Positions 1-8,894 of a DNA stretch of 25,316 nt are shown one piece after another. Both the position numbers and the translations under genes were made by a program. The notes beneath the pieces are model-generated. The model ran no database searches, had not been told where the DNA came from, and was given only the letters and a program-made list of their open reading frames with translations. The DNA is from TTA-H9 sp002071415 (GTDB taxonomy: Bacteria > Bacteroidota > Bacteroidia > Bacteroidales > TTA-H9), in assembly GCA_035411425.1 (NCBI GenBank), contig DAONSX010000033.1, positions 1 to 25,316 on the forward strand. The letters are read 5' to 3'. Within the stretch, counting starts at the first letter, position 1, and every line of letters begins with the position of its first letter.

Positions 1-266
1 TATATAATTGTTACAAAAATAACCTCTAAAATGTGTCGAAGTCAGGAGATCAATGTATTTTTAATTTGCTGGAAAGAAAATCAAGAGAAACTACCTACCC
101 AATCAATGAAAGATGAATGTCAGACCCTACTCATTGAATCTTGTCTTTAGAAGAGATTCAGCGGTTGCTTTTGGTTTCATCGATAAGCTTCAACATCTAT
201 GCATCAAAAATGATGGCGTATAGATTTGGACAGTTGAAAAAATGAAGGAATCGTTAATCTCTGGGT
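1..266. other. AT-rich non-coding stretch at window start
   Basis: This stretch lies downstream of the exonuclease gene, which reads leftward and stops at 267. I see no reading frame with a recognisable product, no RNA gene and no clear hairpin terminator. It may hold the 3' untranslated region of the exonuclease transcript. Confidence 0.5.
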
Positions 267-905
267 TTATACTATACCCATGAGGATAGAATATATCTCA
301 CGACAGATCCAAGAATCGAGTGCTGCGTATTTCAATTGTGCTTCGGTAAGGATTGAATTTTCCCAGTTGCTTGTTTGCTGACTTTTTTTGAGCCTTACTT
401 TTAGGAAAATAGCGGTTAATTTTCTCGCTCCAATATTTTGAAAACCAAGTTGTGGACATAATTGATTGAGGTCGACCATGCCGGCAGGCGAAAATTTCTG
501 GTGGAGTGTAAGTTCGGGAAGATCATTTTCGAGGGCTAAGCCTACTTTTATGATGTTTTCGTCGCTTATAAACGAGCGCAATAAAGGTGGAAACCCCAGT
601 TTATTGAGCCGAAACAGAAAGGTTTTTCGAGCGCCGGCAACTTGCATAAGGGCCGGTTTATGGTTTTCTCCCTTATGAAAATTCGGACGTGTTTCGGTAT
701 CGAAACCTACATAACCCCATGAATAGATTTCTTCCAAAGCCTGACTTAGATTTCTTAATCGTTCTATGACTACGATTTCTCCTTGATATTCAGCCACAGG
801 TAAGACCGATATTTCATTTTCTTCTATTTTCATCGGAAGATGAGCCACTCTTTCTTTCATCCTTTCCAGATCCTTCATTGAAAATACTATCAGGCCTCTT
901 TGCAT
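267..905 (-). CDS. 3'-5' exonuclease, DEDDy (RNase D-like) family
   Basis: Predicted cytoplasmic 3'-5' exonuclease of 212 residues acting on RNA or DNA ends with two metal ions. The four acidic residues and the tyrosine of the DEDDy family are all visible: D69 and E71 in FDTET, D128 in ENDL, and Y193 with D197 in the spacing Y-x3-D. It is a single exonuclease domain, much shorter than RNase D, with no HRDC domain, which is common for stand-alone Bacteroidota members. The start used follows a short purine-rich stretch; a second ATG at residue 10 is possible. It begins 10 bases after the stop of the TonB receptor on the same strand, so the two are probably co-transcribed, although a functional link is not obvious. 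The substrate cannot be told from sequence. Confidence 0.85.
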   Translation of the reverse strand: MQRGLIVFSMKDLERMKERVAHLPMKIEENEISVLPVAEYQGEIVVIERLRNLSQALEEIYSWGYVGFDTETRPNFHKGENHKPALMQVAGARKTFLFRLNKLGFPPLLRSFISDENIIKVGLALENDLPELTLHQKFSPAGMVDLNQLCPQLGFQNIGARKLTAIFLKVRLKKSQQTSNWENSILTEAQLKYAALDSWICREIYSILMGIV

Positions 906-915
906 TTCCCTTGGA

Positions 916-3555
916 TTAAAAATTGAATATCAAGCGCAGATTGACCAAACGTGGTGTAAGGTAATTAGGTATGGCATATCTTCTGCCATTGACATCGGAA
1001 ATCCATGAATAGGAAACTGTGTTATTGAATTGCAAAAGATTAAACACTTCGGCGGTAATCCAAATAGATTTGAAATACTGAAGAAATCCTGGTGCATTGG
1101 AAGCTTCGCTTTTGAGGAGTTTCGAAAAACCAATATCGACTCTTCTATAGGAAGGAGTGCGGTAAATATGCTGATAACGGGGCGATTTTGGAGCTCCAAA
1201 GGGAAGTCCTGTGCCAAAAACCAGATTCAAATGCATCTTGTAGGTGGGATTATTGGGAAGGTAATCCTGAAAAAACAGATTAAAGCTTACTCTTTGATCG
1301 GAAGGACGAGGTAAATAACCTGGCTCAATTTTTATACTATCAACGGCTCTGGTATCGGTAGTAAATCCTGGAATAATTTTTTCACCTGCCTGATTATAAT
1401 ATTCCCAATAATAGTCGTCTTCAATATCTTCCATCGTTTTCATCAGAGAAAGGCTTGCCCATGATTCTATTCCCTTTACGAATTCACCATTTACCTTCAA
1501 ATCGATTCCTGCTGCGTATCCATGCGCATTGTTCTTCGCATAGTAGCGGATTCTTACATTGTCGATGTCGTAGGGAATAAGATGATCGAAATACTTGTAA
1601 TAAGCTTCGGCAACGAATTTAAAATTTCGACTCCATGCTTTAAAGTTCAAATCGGCACCTGCCACAACCTGAACAGATTTCTGAGCCTTTACATCTGTAT
1701 GAATGATTCCCTGATAATCGCGCAGTTCCCTATAAAATGGAGGTTGATAAAAATATCCCGTCGAAATTCGAAAGATGATGTCTTTTTTCCAGTTGGGTGT
1801 TATGGAAAGCGTGGCTCTTGGGCTAAATAACCATTGATGATTGAGGTCCCAATATTGAGACCTTATTCCTGCAGTAAGTGAAAACTTCGTACTGTCGGAA
1901 ATGAAGTTCCATGAACGCTGAAAATAAGCAGATAAACGGTTAGAATTCAGTGTATTTTTTGAATAAAGATATTCGTTCATGGGAATTTGGAGGGGAGGTT
2001 GAATTTGAGGGTGGGTATAACCTACCGAATCGATGGTAAGTGGGAGGGCAAAGCCTGCCGAATCGATCAAAGTCCATTCGTTGAGTTTATCTTTGATGCT
2101 TTCGTGTTGATATTTTACACCCCAGTTCATGTAATTATTATTGGGCAGCAGAAAAGTTCCCTTATGCTCAAATGAGGCTACGGTGGCTTCGAGGCGGTTG
2201 CGAGCGTGATTGAGGTAAGTACCTACTCCACGTTCTTCGACCACTTTGCCTGAGCCTCCATTGGTTTGGTCTGTTTCCAAATCACCTATCCAGTATTGTG
2301 CTAAAATGTCGTAAGTTTCTGTTTCAACGGTTCTGAATGCCGAGGTAATGAATTTCAGCCGTAAAGGATCGCAGGGTTTCCATGTAGCCGTAATGGCTCC
2401 CATGCCATTCACAAACTTGTCGTCTTCCTGACCTTCGAAAAAGACCCTCAAACGATAGGCTTCCTGAATGGTACCAAATGATGTTTCACGATCATGAGGT
2501 ACTAAGCGGAAAAGATTGATGGAAAAGTTACCCAGTGCCGAAATTTCGAGACGTGGATGGAGGTTATAGTTCACATTAGCTTGTACATCGGTGAAGGAGG
2601 GTTTGTAATCTCCTTTGGTTTGCTGAGAAGAAAGAATATACTGGTTGGTTTTTTGACGAACACCCAGCAAATAGTTCAATTTCTTGTTTTTCGAGATGCC
2701 TTCTATCTGAAATGAGCCGCCCAGCAGGCTCAAGGAAGCGCTGCCTCCAAACTGTGCAGGTTTTTTATATTGTATGTCGAGCACCGACGACATCTTATCG
2801 CCATATTTGGCTTCGAAACCACCCGCCGAAAATAAGATAGAAGATACAAGGTCGGGGTTGAGAAAACTCAATCCTTCCTGCTGCCCCGAACGTATGAGGA
2901 AAGGCCTATAAATTTCAACATCATTCACATAAACAAGGTTTTCGTCGTAATTGCCTCCTCTTACCGAGTATTGCGAACTCAATTCATTACTGGAAGTTAC
3001 GCCCGGCATCGTCTTAATGAGAGCTTCAATTCCGCCGCCAAGGGTAGGAATGGTAGTTGCCGCTTTTGGATCGATGCGGGTAAGGCTTGATGAACGAATT
3101 TGATGATCTTCGATAGAAACGGGAGAAAGTAAGGTGTTTTGAATCTCCAACGTGCGACGAATAGTGATTTTTTCACCTTGATGAAGATGGAGAGGAATGC
3201 GTTCGGTTTTGAAACCTATGAATGAAACTATCAGATTCACCTCGATTTCGGCCGGAACCCGTAATTGAAAAAAGCCGTTCCTGTCAGTCGAAGTCCCGCC
3301 AGGTAATCCTTCTATAGAGATATTTACGAGTTCGAGGGGTTCTCCATGCTGATTCGATATATAGCCCGAAACCTGAGCCATTGGCTTTTTCTGACTGAAA
3401 AGTGTATACGAGGTTAAAACAATACTGATAAACAGGATAAATATTCGAAAATCAGCAATAAATAAAGGCTTCGTTTTCAATTTCAGTTTCTGTTGAAAAT
3501 AGGTTTGCGAGAGGCCAAAATTAAAAGTTTGGCAATTAGTTGCCAAACCTTTCAT
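916..3555 (-). CDS. TonB-dependent outer membrane receptor
   Basis: Outer membrane transporter of 879 residues powered by TonB. A hydrophobic signal segment lies near residues 36-54, preceded by an unusually long N-terminal region of about 33 residues, so the true start could be a later non-ATG codon. Next come a carboxypeptidase-regulatory-like beta-sandwich (about 60-135), a plug domain (about 165-260, with the SVRGGNYDEN and YGDKMSSVLD motifs) and a C-terminal barrel ending in aromatic-rich strands and a final F-N-F. No SusD-type lipoprotein gene is adjacent, so this looks like a stand-alone receptor rather than half of a polysaccharide uptake pair. The substrate is unknown. It lies downstream of rpmB but is separated from it by a hairpin terminator, and it is followed closely by the exonuclease gene. 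Confidence 0.92.
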   Translation of the reverse strand: MKGLATNCQTFNFGLSQTYFQQKLKLKTKPLFIADFRIFILFISIVLTSYTLFSQKKPMAQVSGYISNQHGEPLELVNISIEGLPGGTSTDRNGFFQLRVPAEIEVNLIVSFIGFKTERIPLHLHQGEKITIRRTLEIQNTLLSPVSIEDHQIRSSSLTRIDPKAATTIPTLGGGIEALIKTMPGVTSSNELSSQYSVRGGNYDENLVYVNDVEIYRPFLIRSGQQEGLSFLNPDLVSSILFSAGGFEAKYGDKMSSVLDIQYKKPAQFGGSASLSLLGGSFQIEGISKNKKLNYLLGVRQKTNQYILSSQQTKGDYKPSFTDVQANVNYNLHPRLEISALGNFSINLFRLVPHDRETSFGTIQEAYRLRVFFEGQEDDKFVNGMGAITATWKPCDPLRLKFITSAFRTVETETYDILAQYWIGDLETDQTNGGSGKVVEERGVGTYLNHARNRLEATVASFEHKGTFLLPNNNYMNWGVKYQHESIKDKLNEWTLIDSAGFALPLTIDSVGYTHPQIQPPLQIPMNEYLYSKNTLNSNRLSAYFQRSWNFISDSTKFSLTAGIRSQYWDLNHQWLFSPRATLSITPNWKKDIIFRISTGYFYQPPFYRELRDYQGIIHTDVKAQKSVQVVAGADLNFKAWSRNFKFVAEAYYKYFDHLIPYDIDNVRIRYYAKNNAHGYAAGIDLKVNGEFVKGIESWASLSLMKTMEDIEDDYYWEYYNQAGEKIIPGFTTDTRAVDSIKIEPGYLPRPSDQRVSFNLFFQDYLPNNPTYKMHLNLVFGTGLPFGAPKSPRYQHIYRTPSYRRVDIGFSKLLKSEASNAPGFLQYFKSIWITAEVFNLLQFNNTVSYSWISDVNGRRYAIPNYLTPRLVNLRLIFNF

Positions 3556-3602
3556 CTTTAAACGGCTTAGTTGATAAAAAAGTACACATTGGTAAACAAA
3601 AT

Positions 3603-3634
3603 AAAAAGTCGCCGAATTTTACAGCGACTTTTTT
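3603..3634 (-). terminator. Hairpin terminator after rpmB
   Basis: A perfect 10-base inverted repeat, AAAAAGTCGC (3603-3612) and GCGACTTTTT (3624-3633), encloses an 11-base loop. Each arm ends in a run of A or T, so the hairpin could stop transcription in either direction. It sits just after the rpmB stop and before the TonB receptor gene on the same strand, so the receptor probably has its own promoter in 3556-3602. Confidence 0.8.
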
Positions 3635-3660
3635 GCAATTCACTATTTTTCTTGTTTTCT

Positions 3661-3903
3661 TTATTCAACCACGATGATTCCTTTGCGGCTGGCATCCTTT
3701 AAGGCAGCATAAATACCCTTCTTATGAATGGTACGTATCCCAGCAGCCGAAACTTTCAGAGTTATCCACGCATCTTCTTCGGGTACGTAAAATTTTTTCG
3801 ATTGCAGATTGGAATAAAATTTTCGTTTGGTTTTATGATTGGAGTGGGAAACCTTATTCCCTACAATTACCTGTTTTCCTGTAATTTCACATATTCTAGC
3901 CAT
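3661..3903 (-). CDS. rpmB: 50S ribosomal protein bL28
   Basis: Large-subunit ribosomal protein bL28, 80 residues, the usual length. The N-terminus MARICEITGK and the basic stretch HSNHKTKRKF are typical of the family. Only one cysteine (C5) is present, so this is the form without a four-cysteine zinc site. In many Bacteroidota rpmB is directly followed by rpmG and a small DUF4295 gene; here neither follows, and a terminator comes 27 bases after the stop. The gene upstream on the same strand is cinA, 105 bases away. Confidence 0.96.
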   Translation of the reverse strand: MARICEITGKQVIVGNKVSHSNHKTKRKFYSNLQSKKFYVPEEDAWITLKVSAAGIRTIHKKGIYAALKDASRKGIIVVE

Positions 3904-3943
3904 AATTCGATCTTTAAAAGATTCTACTCTTTAATTGGGAGTG

Positions 3944-3951
3944 CAAATTTC
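3944..3951 (-). promoter_or_regulatory. Possible rpmB promoter -7 element
   Basis: On the minus strand this reads GAAATTTG, one mismatch from the Bacteroidota TAnnTTTG -7 element, and is followed by CAC as in several other candidates in this window. It would give a leader of roughly 35 bases before the rpmB ATG. No convincing -33 TTTG is visible. Confidence 0.3.
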
Positions 3952-4008
3952 GGTAAAATTTTCGAATAAAAAAGATTTAGAGCAGAATTTTTTTTAAAGT
4001 ATGCAAAA

Positions 4009-5250
4009 TCAAGGATAGATGAGCATAAGGCGAATCAAGTTGAGGGCAGACAGGGCAGTACGTTGAATATTCTGCATCCGTTGGTTGCCAAAGTGGAATA
4101 CTTCCGATTTGCAGGTTTGTGCATCTGCCACGGCTATCCAAACATATCCCACGGGTTTTTGGGGTGTTCCTCCATCGGGGCCAGCAATGCCACTCACAGC
4201 GATGCTAAAATCACTTTGCAACAATCGACGCGCATTTATAGCCATGGCTTCCACCACCTGCTGGCTTACTGCTCCATATTCCTTTAAAAGATTTTCGTCA
4301 ACCTGGAGAATTTCAGCCTTAATTTCATTGGAATAGGCTACTACACCGCCTTTGAAATAATCCGAACTTCCCGGAATGCTGGTGATCAGATGAGAAATAT
4401 ATCCTCCTGTGCAGCTTTCGGCCGTGCATAAGGTTTTCTCTTTTTGTTTCAGAATATCGCCTACAACTTTTTCGAGAGGTTCATCATCGAAACCATAAAT
4501 ATATTCGGGTATAATCTTTTCGAGCTCTTCTACTTTTTGCATCACGGCATTTTGAACAATTTCGGGATGGCTGCCCTTAGCCGATAACCTTAACCTGACA
4601 AGCCCAGGCGAAGGTAAATAAGCCAGTTTGATAAAAGAAGGCAGTTCCGTTTCCCATGTATGTATTTTCTCGGCAAGGAAAGCCTCGCCAATTCCTGTAG
4701 TCATAATCGTTTTATGGAAGATAAATTGCAGGCCGCTCAACTTTTTCAGTTCCGGAAGTACCGATTGCTGCATAATGGCTTTCATTTCGTAGGGTACACC
4801 CGGCAACGAAAACAAATGTTTCCCATCTTTGGTGAACCACATTCCTCGGGCAGTTCCCATTGAATTGGGGAAATTGATGGCATTTTCGGGCAACATGGCT
4901 TGCTGTCGGTTGAACTCGTTCACCTCAAGATTACGATCGCTGAAAAATTTCTCCACGTCTTTATAAGCTTCTTCGTCAAACAGCAAATGCGTTTGGAAAT
5001 AATCACAAAGCACCTGTTTGGTTTTATCGTCGCTTGTGGGGCCCAGCCCCCCCGTCATAACAATTACATCGACTCGCTGGAAACTATCGTCGACGGCTCG
5101 AATGATTTCATCTGCCTGGTCGGCTATACTTATCATGCGACATACGTCTATACCAATCAAATTCAATTCGTTAGCTATCCATGCCGAATTCGTGTCGATG
5201 ATCTGACCTATCAATATTTCATCGCCTATGGTAATAATTTCTGCTTTCAT
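4009..5250 (-). CDS. cinA: CinA family protein (NMN deamidase-related)
   Basis: Cytoplasmic CinA-type protein of 413 residues, the normal full length. The N-terminal two fifths form the molybdopterin-binding-like (COG1058) domain with GDEIL (9-13) and GGLGPTSDD (67-75). The C-terminal domain (about 257-413) is the PncC-type amidohydrolase with AESCTGG (277-283), VVAYSNE (303-309) and SGIAGPDGG (353-361), which in characterised relatives deamidates nicotinamide mononucleotide to recycle pyridine nucleotides. Both halves are intact, so both the ADP-ribose pyrophosphatase and NMN deamidase activities known for the family are possible. It is monocistronic or leads into rpmB, and its own promoter candidate lies just upstream. 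Confidence 0.93.
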   Translation of the reverse strand: MKAEIITIGDEILIGQIIDTNSAWIANELNLIGIDVCRMISIADQADEIIRAVDDSFQRVDVIVMTGGLGPTSDDKTKQVLCDYFQTHLLFDEEAYKDVEKFFSDRNLEVNEFNRQQAMLPENAINFPNSMGTARGMWFTKDGKHLFSLPGVPYEMKAIMQQSVLPELKKLSGLQFIFHKTIMTTGIGEAFLAEKIHTWETELPSFIKLAYLPSPGLVRLRLSAKGSHPEIVQNAVMQKVEELEKIIPEYIYGFDDEPLEKVVGDILKQKEKTLCTAESCTGGYISHLITSIPGSSDYFKGGVVAYSNEIKAEILQVDENLLKEYGAVSQQVVEAMAINARRLLQSDFSIAVSGIAGPDGGTPQKPVGYVWIAVADAQTCKSEVFHFGNQRMQNIQRTALSALNLIRLMLIYP

Positions 5251-5271
5251 GGTTCATTATAATTCGATGTG

Positions 5272-5279
5272 CAAATTTA
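5272..5279 (-). promoter_or_regulatory. Candidate cinA promoter -7 element
   Basis: On the minus strand this is TAAATTTG, an exact match to the Bacteroidota TAnnTTTG -7 element, placed about 22 bases before the cinA ATG. The -33 region does not show a good TTTG at the expected 19-21 base spacing. Confidence 0.45.
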
Positions 5280-5402
5280 TATCTACAATGCTTTATCATA
5301 TTGCTGTTTTTCACTAAACAAGTCAATCCTCCCATTCATTTCTGTTGTGTCGGATCTTGGTCATTAAATGGATACATTTTTTCTTTACTTATGCAAATTT
5401 TA

Positions 5403-5410
5403 TAGTTTTG
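5403..5410 (+). promoter_or_regulatory. Candidate promoter of the gldF operon
   Basis: TAGTTTTG matches the Bacteroidota TAnnTTTG -7 element exactly and lies about 70 bases before the gldF start. About 20 bases upstream is a T-rich TTTT in place of the -33 TTTG. It would serve the five-gene plus-strand unit from gldF to the prenyl synthase. Confidence 0.5.
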
Positions 5411-5481
5411 CACCTGACTGATTAATTGAATCCTGCCAATCGAGAAAGGAATCGTGTAATACTTTAAGAGGCTGAAAGTTT

Positions 5482-6216
5482 ATGTTTACATTGTTTAAAA
5501 AGGAAATCAATGCTTTCTTCAATTCCATCATCGGCTACATTGTTTTAGCCGTCTTTCTGGTGGTGAATGGCTTGTTTTTATGGGTATTTCCGCTCGATTT
5601 CAATATTCTTGATTTTGGTTATGCCAATATGGATGGCTTATTCATTTTGACACCCTTTGTCTTTCTATTCCTGATTCCGGCTATTACCATGCGTACATTT
5701 GCCGATGAGAAAAGCAAGGGCACCATCGAAACCTTATTTACAAAACCGCTTACGGACATGCAAATTATTTTAGCAAAATATTTTGCAAGTTTCTTATTAG
5801 TTGTTCTTTCCCTTTTGCCCACACTTATCTATTTCTTTTCGGTATATCAGCTGGGTATGCCCAGGGGCAATTTGGATAGTGGAGCCATCTGGGGTTCCTA
5901 TATTGGTTTATTGTTTTTAGGTGCATCTTTTACGGCAATTGGCGTATTTTCATCGAGCATCACCGACAATCAAATTATTGCCTTTATAGTCGGGGCTGGT
6001 TTATGTGCATTTGTCTACCTTGGTTTCGAGTTTATCTATGGTTTGGCTTTGTTTGGGAAAATCGATTTATTTATCAAATCTCTGGGTATGAATGCTCATT
6101 ATGCTTCGATGAGCCGAGGTGTCATCGATACTCGTGATGTAATCTATTTTTTCAGTGTAATCGTAATTTTTTTACTTCTTACGCAATTTGTTCTTGAACG
6201 TCGAAAATGGAAATAA
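5482..6216 (+). CDS. gldF: GldF-type ABC-2 transporter permease
   Basis: Inner membrane permease of 244 residues with about six hydrophobic segments, matching the GldF branch of ABC-2 permeases. In Flavobacterium GldF works with the ATPase GldA and the auxiliary protein GldG in gliding. The N-terminus (KKEINAFFNSIIGYIV) and the segment FADEKSKGTIETL are characteristic of the family. The expected partner gldG does not follow; instead a dCMP deaminase begins 4 bases after the stop. No ATPase gene is adjacent either, so GldA, if present, is encoded elsewhere. Many non-gliding Bacteroidota also keep this permease, so its presence does not prove motility. Confidence 0.85.
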   Translation: MFTLFKKEINAFFNSIIGYIVLAVFLVVNGLFLWVFPLDFNILDFGYANMDGLFILTPFVFLFLIPAITMRTFADEKSKGTIETLFTKPLTDMQIILAKYFASFLLVVLSLLPTLIYFFSVYQLGMPRGNLDSGAIWGSYIGLLFLGASFTAIGVFSSSITDNQIIAFIVGAGLCAFVYLGFEFIYGLALFGKIDLFIKSLGMNAHYASMSRGVIDTRDVIYFFSVIVIFLLLTQFVLERRKWK

Positions 6217-6220
6217 TCTT

Positions 6221-6721
6221 ATGGATGAACAGAAGAATATACGTCCAAGCTGGGACGAATATTTCATAGAAGTTGCCAATACGGTAGCTAATCGGGCTAC
6301 TTGCGACAGAGGCCGTTCGGGATGTGTCATCGTACGCGACAAACAAATTCTGGTTACAGGTTATGTAGGCTCACCTGTAGGTTTTCCTCATTGCGATGAA
6401 GTGGGACATTTATTGAAGAAGGTCATCCATGAAGATGGAACGATAACAACTCATTGCATGCGTACAGTACACGCCGAACAGAATGCAATTGCCCAGGCAG
6501 CCCGACGCGGAATAGCCCTCGAAGGCGGAACCATTTATTGCCGGATGACCCCTTGCCGGACTTGTGCCATGCTTATCATTAACTGTGGCATAAAAAGAGT
6601 GGTTTGCGAAAAAAAATACCACACTGGTCAGGAAAGTGAAGAAATGTTTGCTAAGGCAGGCATCAAACTGGATTATGTGAGCACTGAACTTATGAAATAT
6701 GACAACCAAAGAGACGAATAA
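6221..6721 (+). CDS. dCMP/cytidine deaminase family protein
   Basis: Zinc deaminase of 166 residues, most like ComEB-type dCMP deaminases that supply dUMP for thymidylate synthesis. The zinc and catalytic motif H84-A85-E86 (HAEQNA) and the paired cysteines C112 and C115 (PCRTC) are present. The inserted segment with H57 and C58 followed by a histidine matches the extra metal-binding region of dCMP deaminases. The start at 6221 is preferred over an in-frame ATG at 6188, because the latter would overlap gldF and add residues foreign to the family. It lies 4 bases after gldF and 17 before the phosphofructokinase. Confidence 0.9.
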   Translation: MDEQKNIRPSWDEYFIEVANTVANRATCDRGRSGCVIVRDKQILVTGYVGSPVGFPHCDEVGHLLKKVIHEDGTITTHCMRTVHAEQNAIAQAARRGIALEGGTIYCRMTPCRTCAMLIINCGIKRVVCEKKYHTGQESEEMFAKAGIKLDYVSTELMKYDNQRDE

Positions 6722-6738
6722 TTATTAAAGAATTTTGT

Positions 6739-7959
6739 ATGAAAGAATCGATCGTAATTTTGACGGGGGGAGGCCCTGCTCCGGGGGTTAATACTGTAAT
6801 TGGAACAGTAAGTAAAGTTTTTTTAAAGTCGGGCTATCATGTCATAGGAATACACGAAGGCTATAAAACCTTGTTTTCGGATGAACCTAATATCACCGAT
6901 ATTGAGTTCCGACTGGCCGACAACATTTACAAAACGGGTGGATCATTTTTGCAAATGAGCCGCTACAAGCCTAAAGAAGAAGAATTCAATACCCGTTTTT
7001 TCACAAAACATAATGTAAAACTGCTGGTAACCATAGGAGGCGACGACACGGCCTCGACGGCCAATAAAATTTCGATGTTTCTTCAAGAAAACCGCCTCGA
7101 TGTAAAAAACATACATGTTCCTAAGACCATTGACAATGATTTGCCACTTCCGGAAGGGCAAACCACTTTTGGTTATGAATCGGCCAAGGAAGAAGGAGTG
7201 AGGCTGGCTACCACGGTTTATGAAGATGCCCGCACTAGCGGAAACTGGTTCATCGTGTCGGCCATGGGCCGTGAAGCCGGACATTTGGCTTTCGGCATTG
7301 GAGCCTCATGTCATTATCCTATGATTATCATTCCCGAGATGTTCAATAAAACCGAGATAACTATCGATAAAATTCTGCGTTTGATTATCTCAGCCATGAT
7401 AAAACGTAAACTACTAGGCATATCTTACGGTGGGGCTATCATTAGCGAAGGTGTGTTTCATTTCCTGAGCGACGAAGAAATTTTGAGCACAGGCATCAAT
7501 TTTACTTTCGATGAACATGGCCATCCTGAACTGGGCAATGTAAGCAAGGCACATATCTTTAATCTATTGCTCCAGCAAAGGCTTCGCCAGTTGAATATTT
7601 CCATCAAGAGCCGCCCTGTAGAGCTGGGTTACGAATTGCGATGCGTTCGGCCTATAGGCTTCGATCTTATGTATTGCAATCTTTTAGGAATTGGAGTTAA
7701 ACGACTGTTTGATCAGGGTTATTCGGGTTGTATGGTCACTTGCGATGCAAAAGGTGACATCTCTCCACTATTTCTGAAAGATGTAGCCGATGAAAATGGA
7801 AAAGTAAAACCTCGCCTGGTAAATATCGAATCGGAAAAGGTAAAAATGGTTTTCGAATGGAACACCCAATACATCGAGCCTGAAGATTATAAAGAAGCTC
7901 AAAAGTATTTACCCAACCCTGAAATATATGATTTTAAAAAAATTCTCCATTGGGATTGA
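6739..7959 (+). CDS. 6-phosphofructokinase, PPi-dependent type
   Basis: Glycolytic enzyme of 406 residues phosphorylating fructose 6-phosphate. The nucleotide/PPi loop reads GGGPAPGVN (10-18), and the catalytic region reads PKTIDND (128-134). Two positions that separate ATP from pyrophosphate users point to PPi: GGDDT (100-104), with Asp where ATP enzymes have Gly, and Lys129 before TIDND, where ATP enzymes usually have Gly. This suggests a reversible PPi-dependent enzyme. The gene is within the gldF-to-prenyl-synthase unit. Phosphate-donor specificity is inferred, not shown. Confidence 0.88.
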   Translation: MKESIVILTGGGPAPGVNTVIGTVSKVFLKSGYHVIGIHEGYKTLFSDEPNITDIEFRLADNIYKTGGSFLQMSRYKPKEEEFNTRFFTKHNVKLLVTIGGDDTASTANKISMFLQENRLDVKNIHVPKTIDNDLPLPEGQTTFGYESAKEEGVRLATTVYEDARTSGNWFIVSAMGREAGHLAFGIGASCHYPMIIIPEMFNKTEITIDKILRLIISAMIKRKLLGISYGGAIISEGVFHFLSDEEILSTGINFTFDEHGHPELGNVSKAHIFNLLLQQRLRQLNISIKSRPVELGYELRCVRPIGFDLMYCNLLGIGVKRLFDQGYSGCMVTCDAKGDISPLFLKDVADENGKVKPRLVNIESEKVKMVFEWNTQYIEPEDYKEAQKYLPNPEIYDFKKILHWD

Positions 7960-8009
7960 TCATCTGTTTTTAAATGTATGCTTGAAATTCACGATTTAAA
8001 ATCTCATAG

Positions 8010-8876
8010 ATGAAAGGAATTATTTTAGCTGGCGGCTCGGGTACGAGGCTTCATCCGCTTACATTGGCCCTGAGTAAGCAATTGATGCCTGTTTATGATA
8101 AACCCATGATCTATTATCCATTATCCGTATTGATGATGGCCGACATCAGGGAAATTCTCATCATTTCCACTCCTAATGATTTACCCAATTTCGAGCGATT
8201 GTTGGGCGATGGTTCTCAGATAGGATGCCGGTTTTCGTATGCCGTTCAGGAAATACCTAATGGTTTGGCACAGGCTTTTGTCATTGGAGAAAAATTTATC
8301 GAGTCCGATAAGGTTTGCCTCATTTTAGGCGATAATATTTTTTATGGACGAGGGTTACAAGAACTGCTTTTAGCTTCCAACGATCCTGAAGGAGGGATAG
8401 TTTTTGCCTATCATGTAAGCGATCCCGAGCGGTATGGTGTAGTAGAGTTCGATGAGAATTTCAAGGCCATCAGCATCGAAGAAAAACCTAAGGTACCACG
8501 CTCAAACTATGCTGTGCCAGGTTTGTATTTTTACGATAATTCTGTAGTGAAAATAGCTAAGAATATAAAACCAAGTGCACGGGGAGAATATGAAATTACA
8601 GATGTAAACCGCCATTATCTCGTGAAAGGCAAATTAAAGGTAGGTTTGCTAAGCCGCGGTATTGCATGGCTCGATACAGGGACATTCGAATCGCTGACTC
8701 AGGCTTCTCAGTTTGTCGAAGTAATCCAAAATCGCCAAGGTCTATTGATAGGAAGTATCGAAGAAGTGGCTTACCGTCGCGGATTTATCACTAAAGATCA
8801 ACTCCTTGAGTTAGCCGAACCTCTGCTCAAAAGCGGTTATGGACGATATTTACAACGAATTGCTGAAACCGAATAA
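8010..8876 (+). CDS. rfbA: Glucose-1-phosphate thymidylyltransferase
   Basis: Makes dTDP-glucose from glucose 1-phosphate and dTTP, the first step of dTDP-L-rhamnose and related sugar synthesis for surface polysaccharides. The protein has 288 residues, the usual size. The nucleotide-binding loop AGGSGTR (7-13), SKQLMPVYDKPM (22-33), LGDNIFYG (106-113) and EKPK (158-161) are all intact. The rest of the rfbBCD pathway is not in the window, so rfbA is separated from it here. It starts 50 bases after the phosphofructokinase and ends 18 before the prenyl synthase. Confidence 0.95.
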   Translation: MKGIILAGGSGTRLHPLTLALSKQLMPVYDKPMIYYPLSVLMMADIREILIISTPNDLPNFERLLGDGSQIGCRFSYAVQEIPNGLAQAFVIGEKFIESDKVCLILGDNIFYGRGLQELLLASNDPEGGIVFAYHVSDPERYGVVEFDENFKAISIEEKPKVPRSNYAVPGLYFYDNSVVKIAKNIKPSARGEYEITDVNRHYLVKGKLKVGLLSRGIAWLDTGTFESLTQASQFVEVIQNRQGLLIGSIEEVAYRRGFITKDQLLELAEPLLKSGYGRYLQRIAETE

Positions 8877-8894
8877 AACTCAAAATCAACTAAA

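Noticed and set aside
916..3555. SusC-type half of a polysaccharide utilisation locus
   Set aside because: The receptor has the regulatory-like domain and plug, but no SusD gene, glycoside hydrolase or sensor is nearby.
6188..6220. Earlier ATG for the dCMP deaminase
   Set aside because: It would overlap the end of gldF and add residues not found in the family; the ATG at 6221 fits both spacing and family start.
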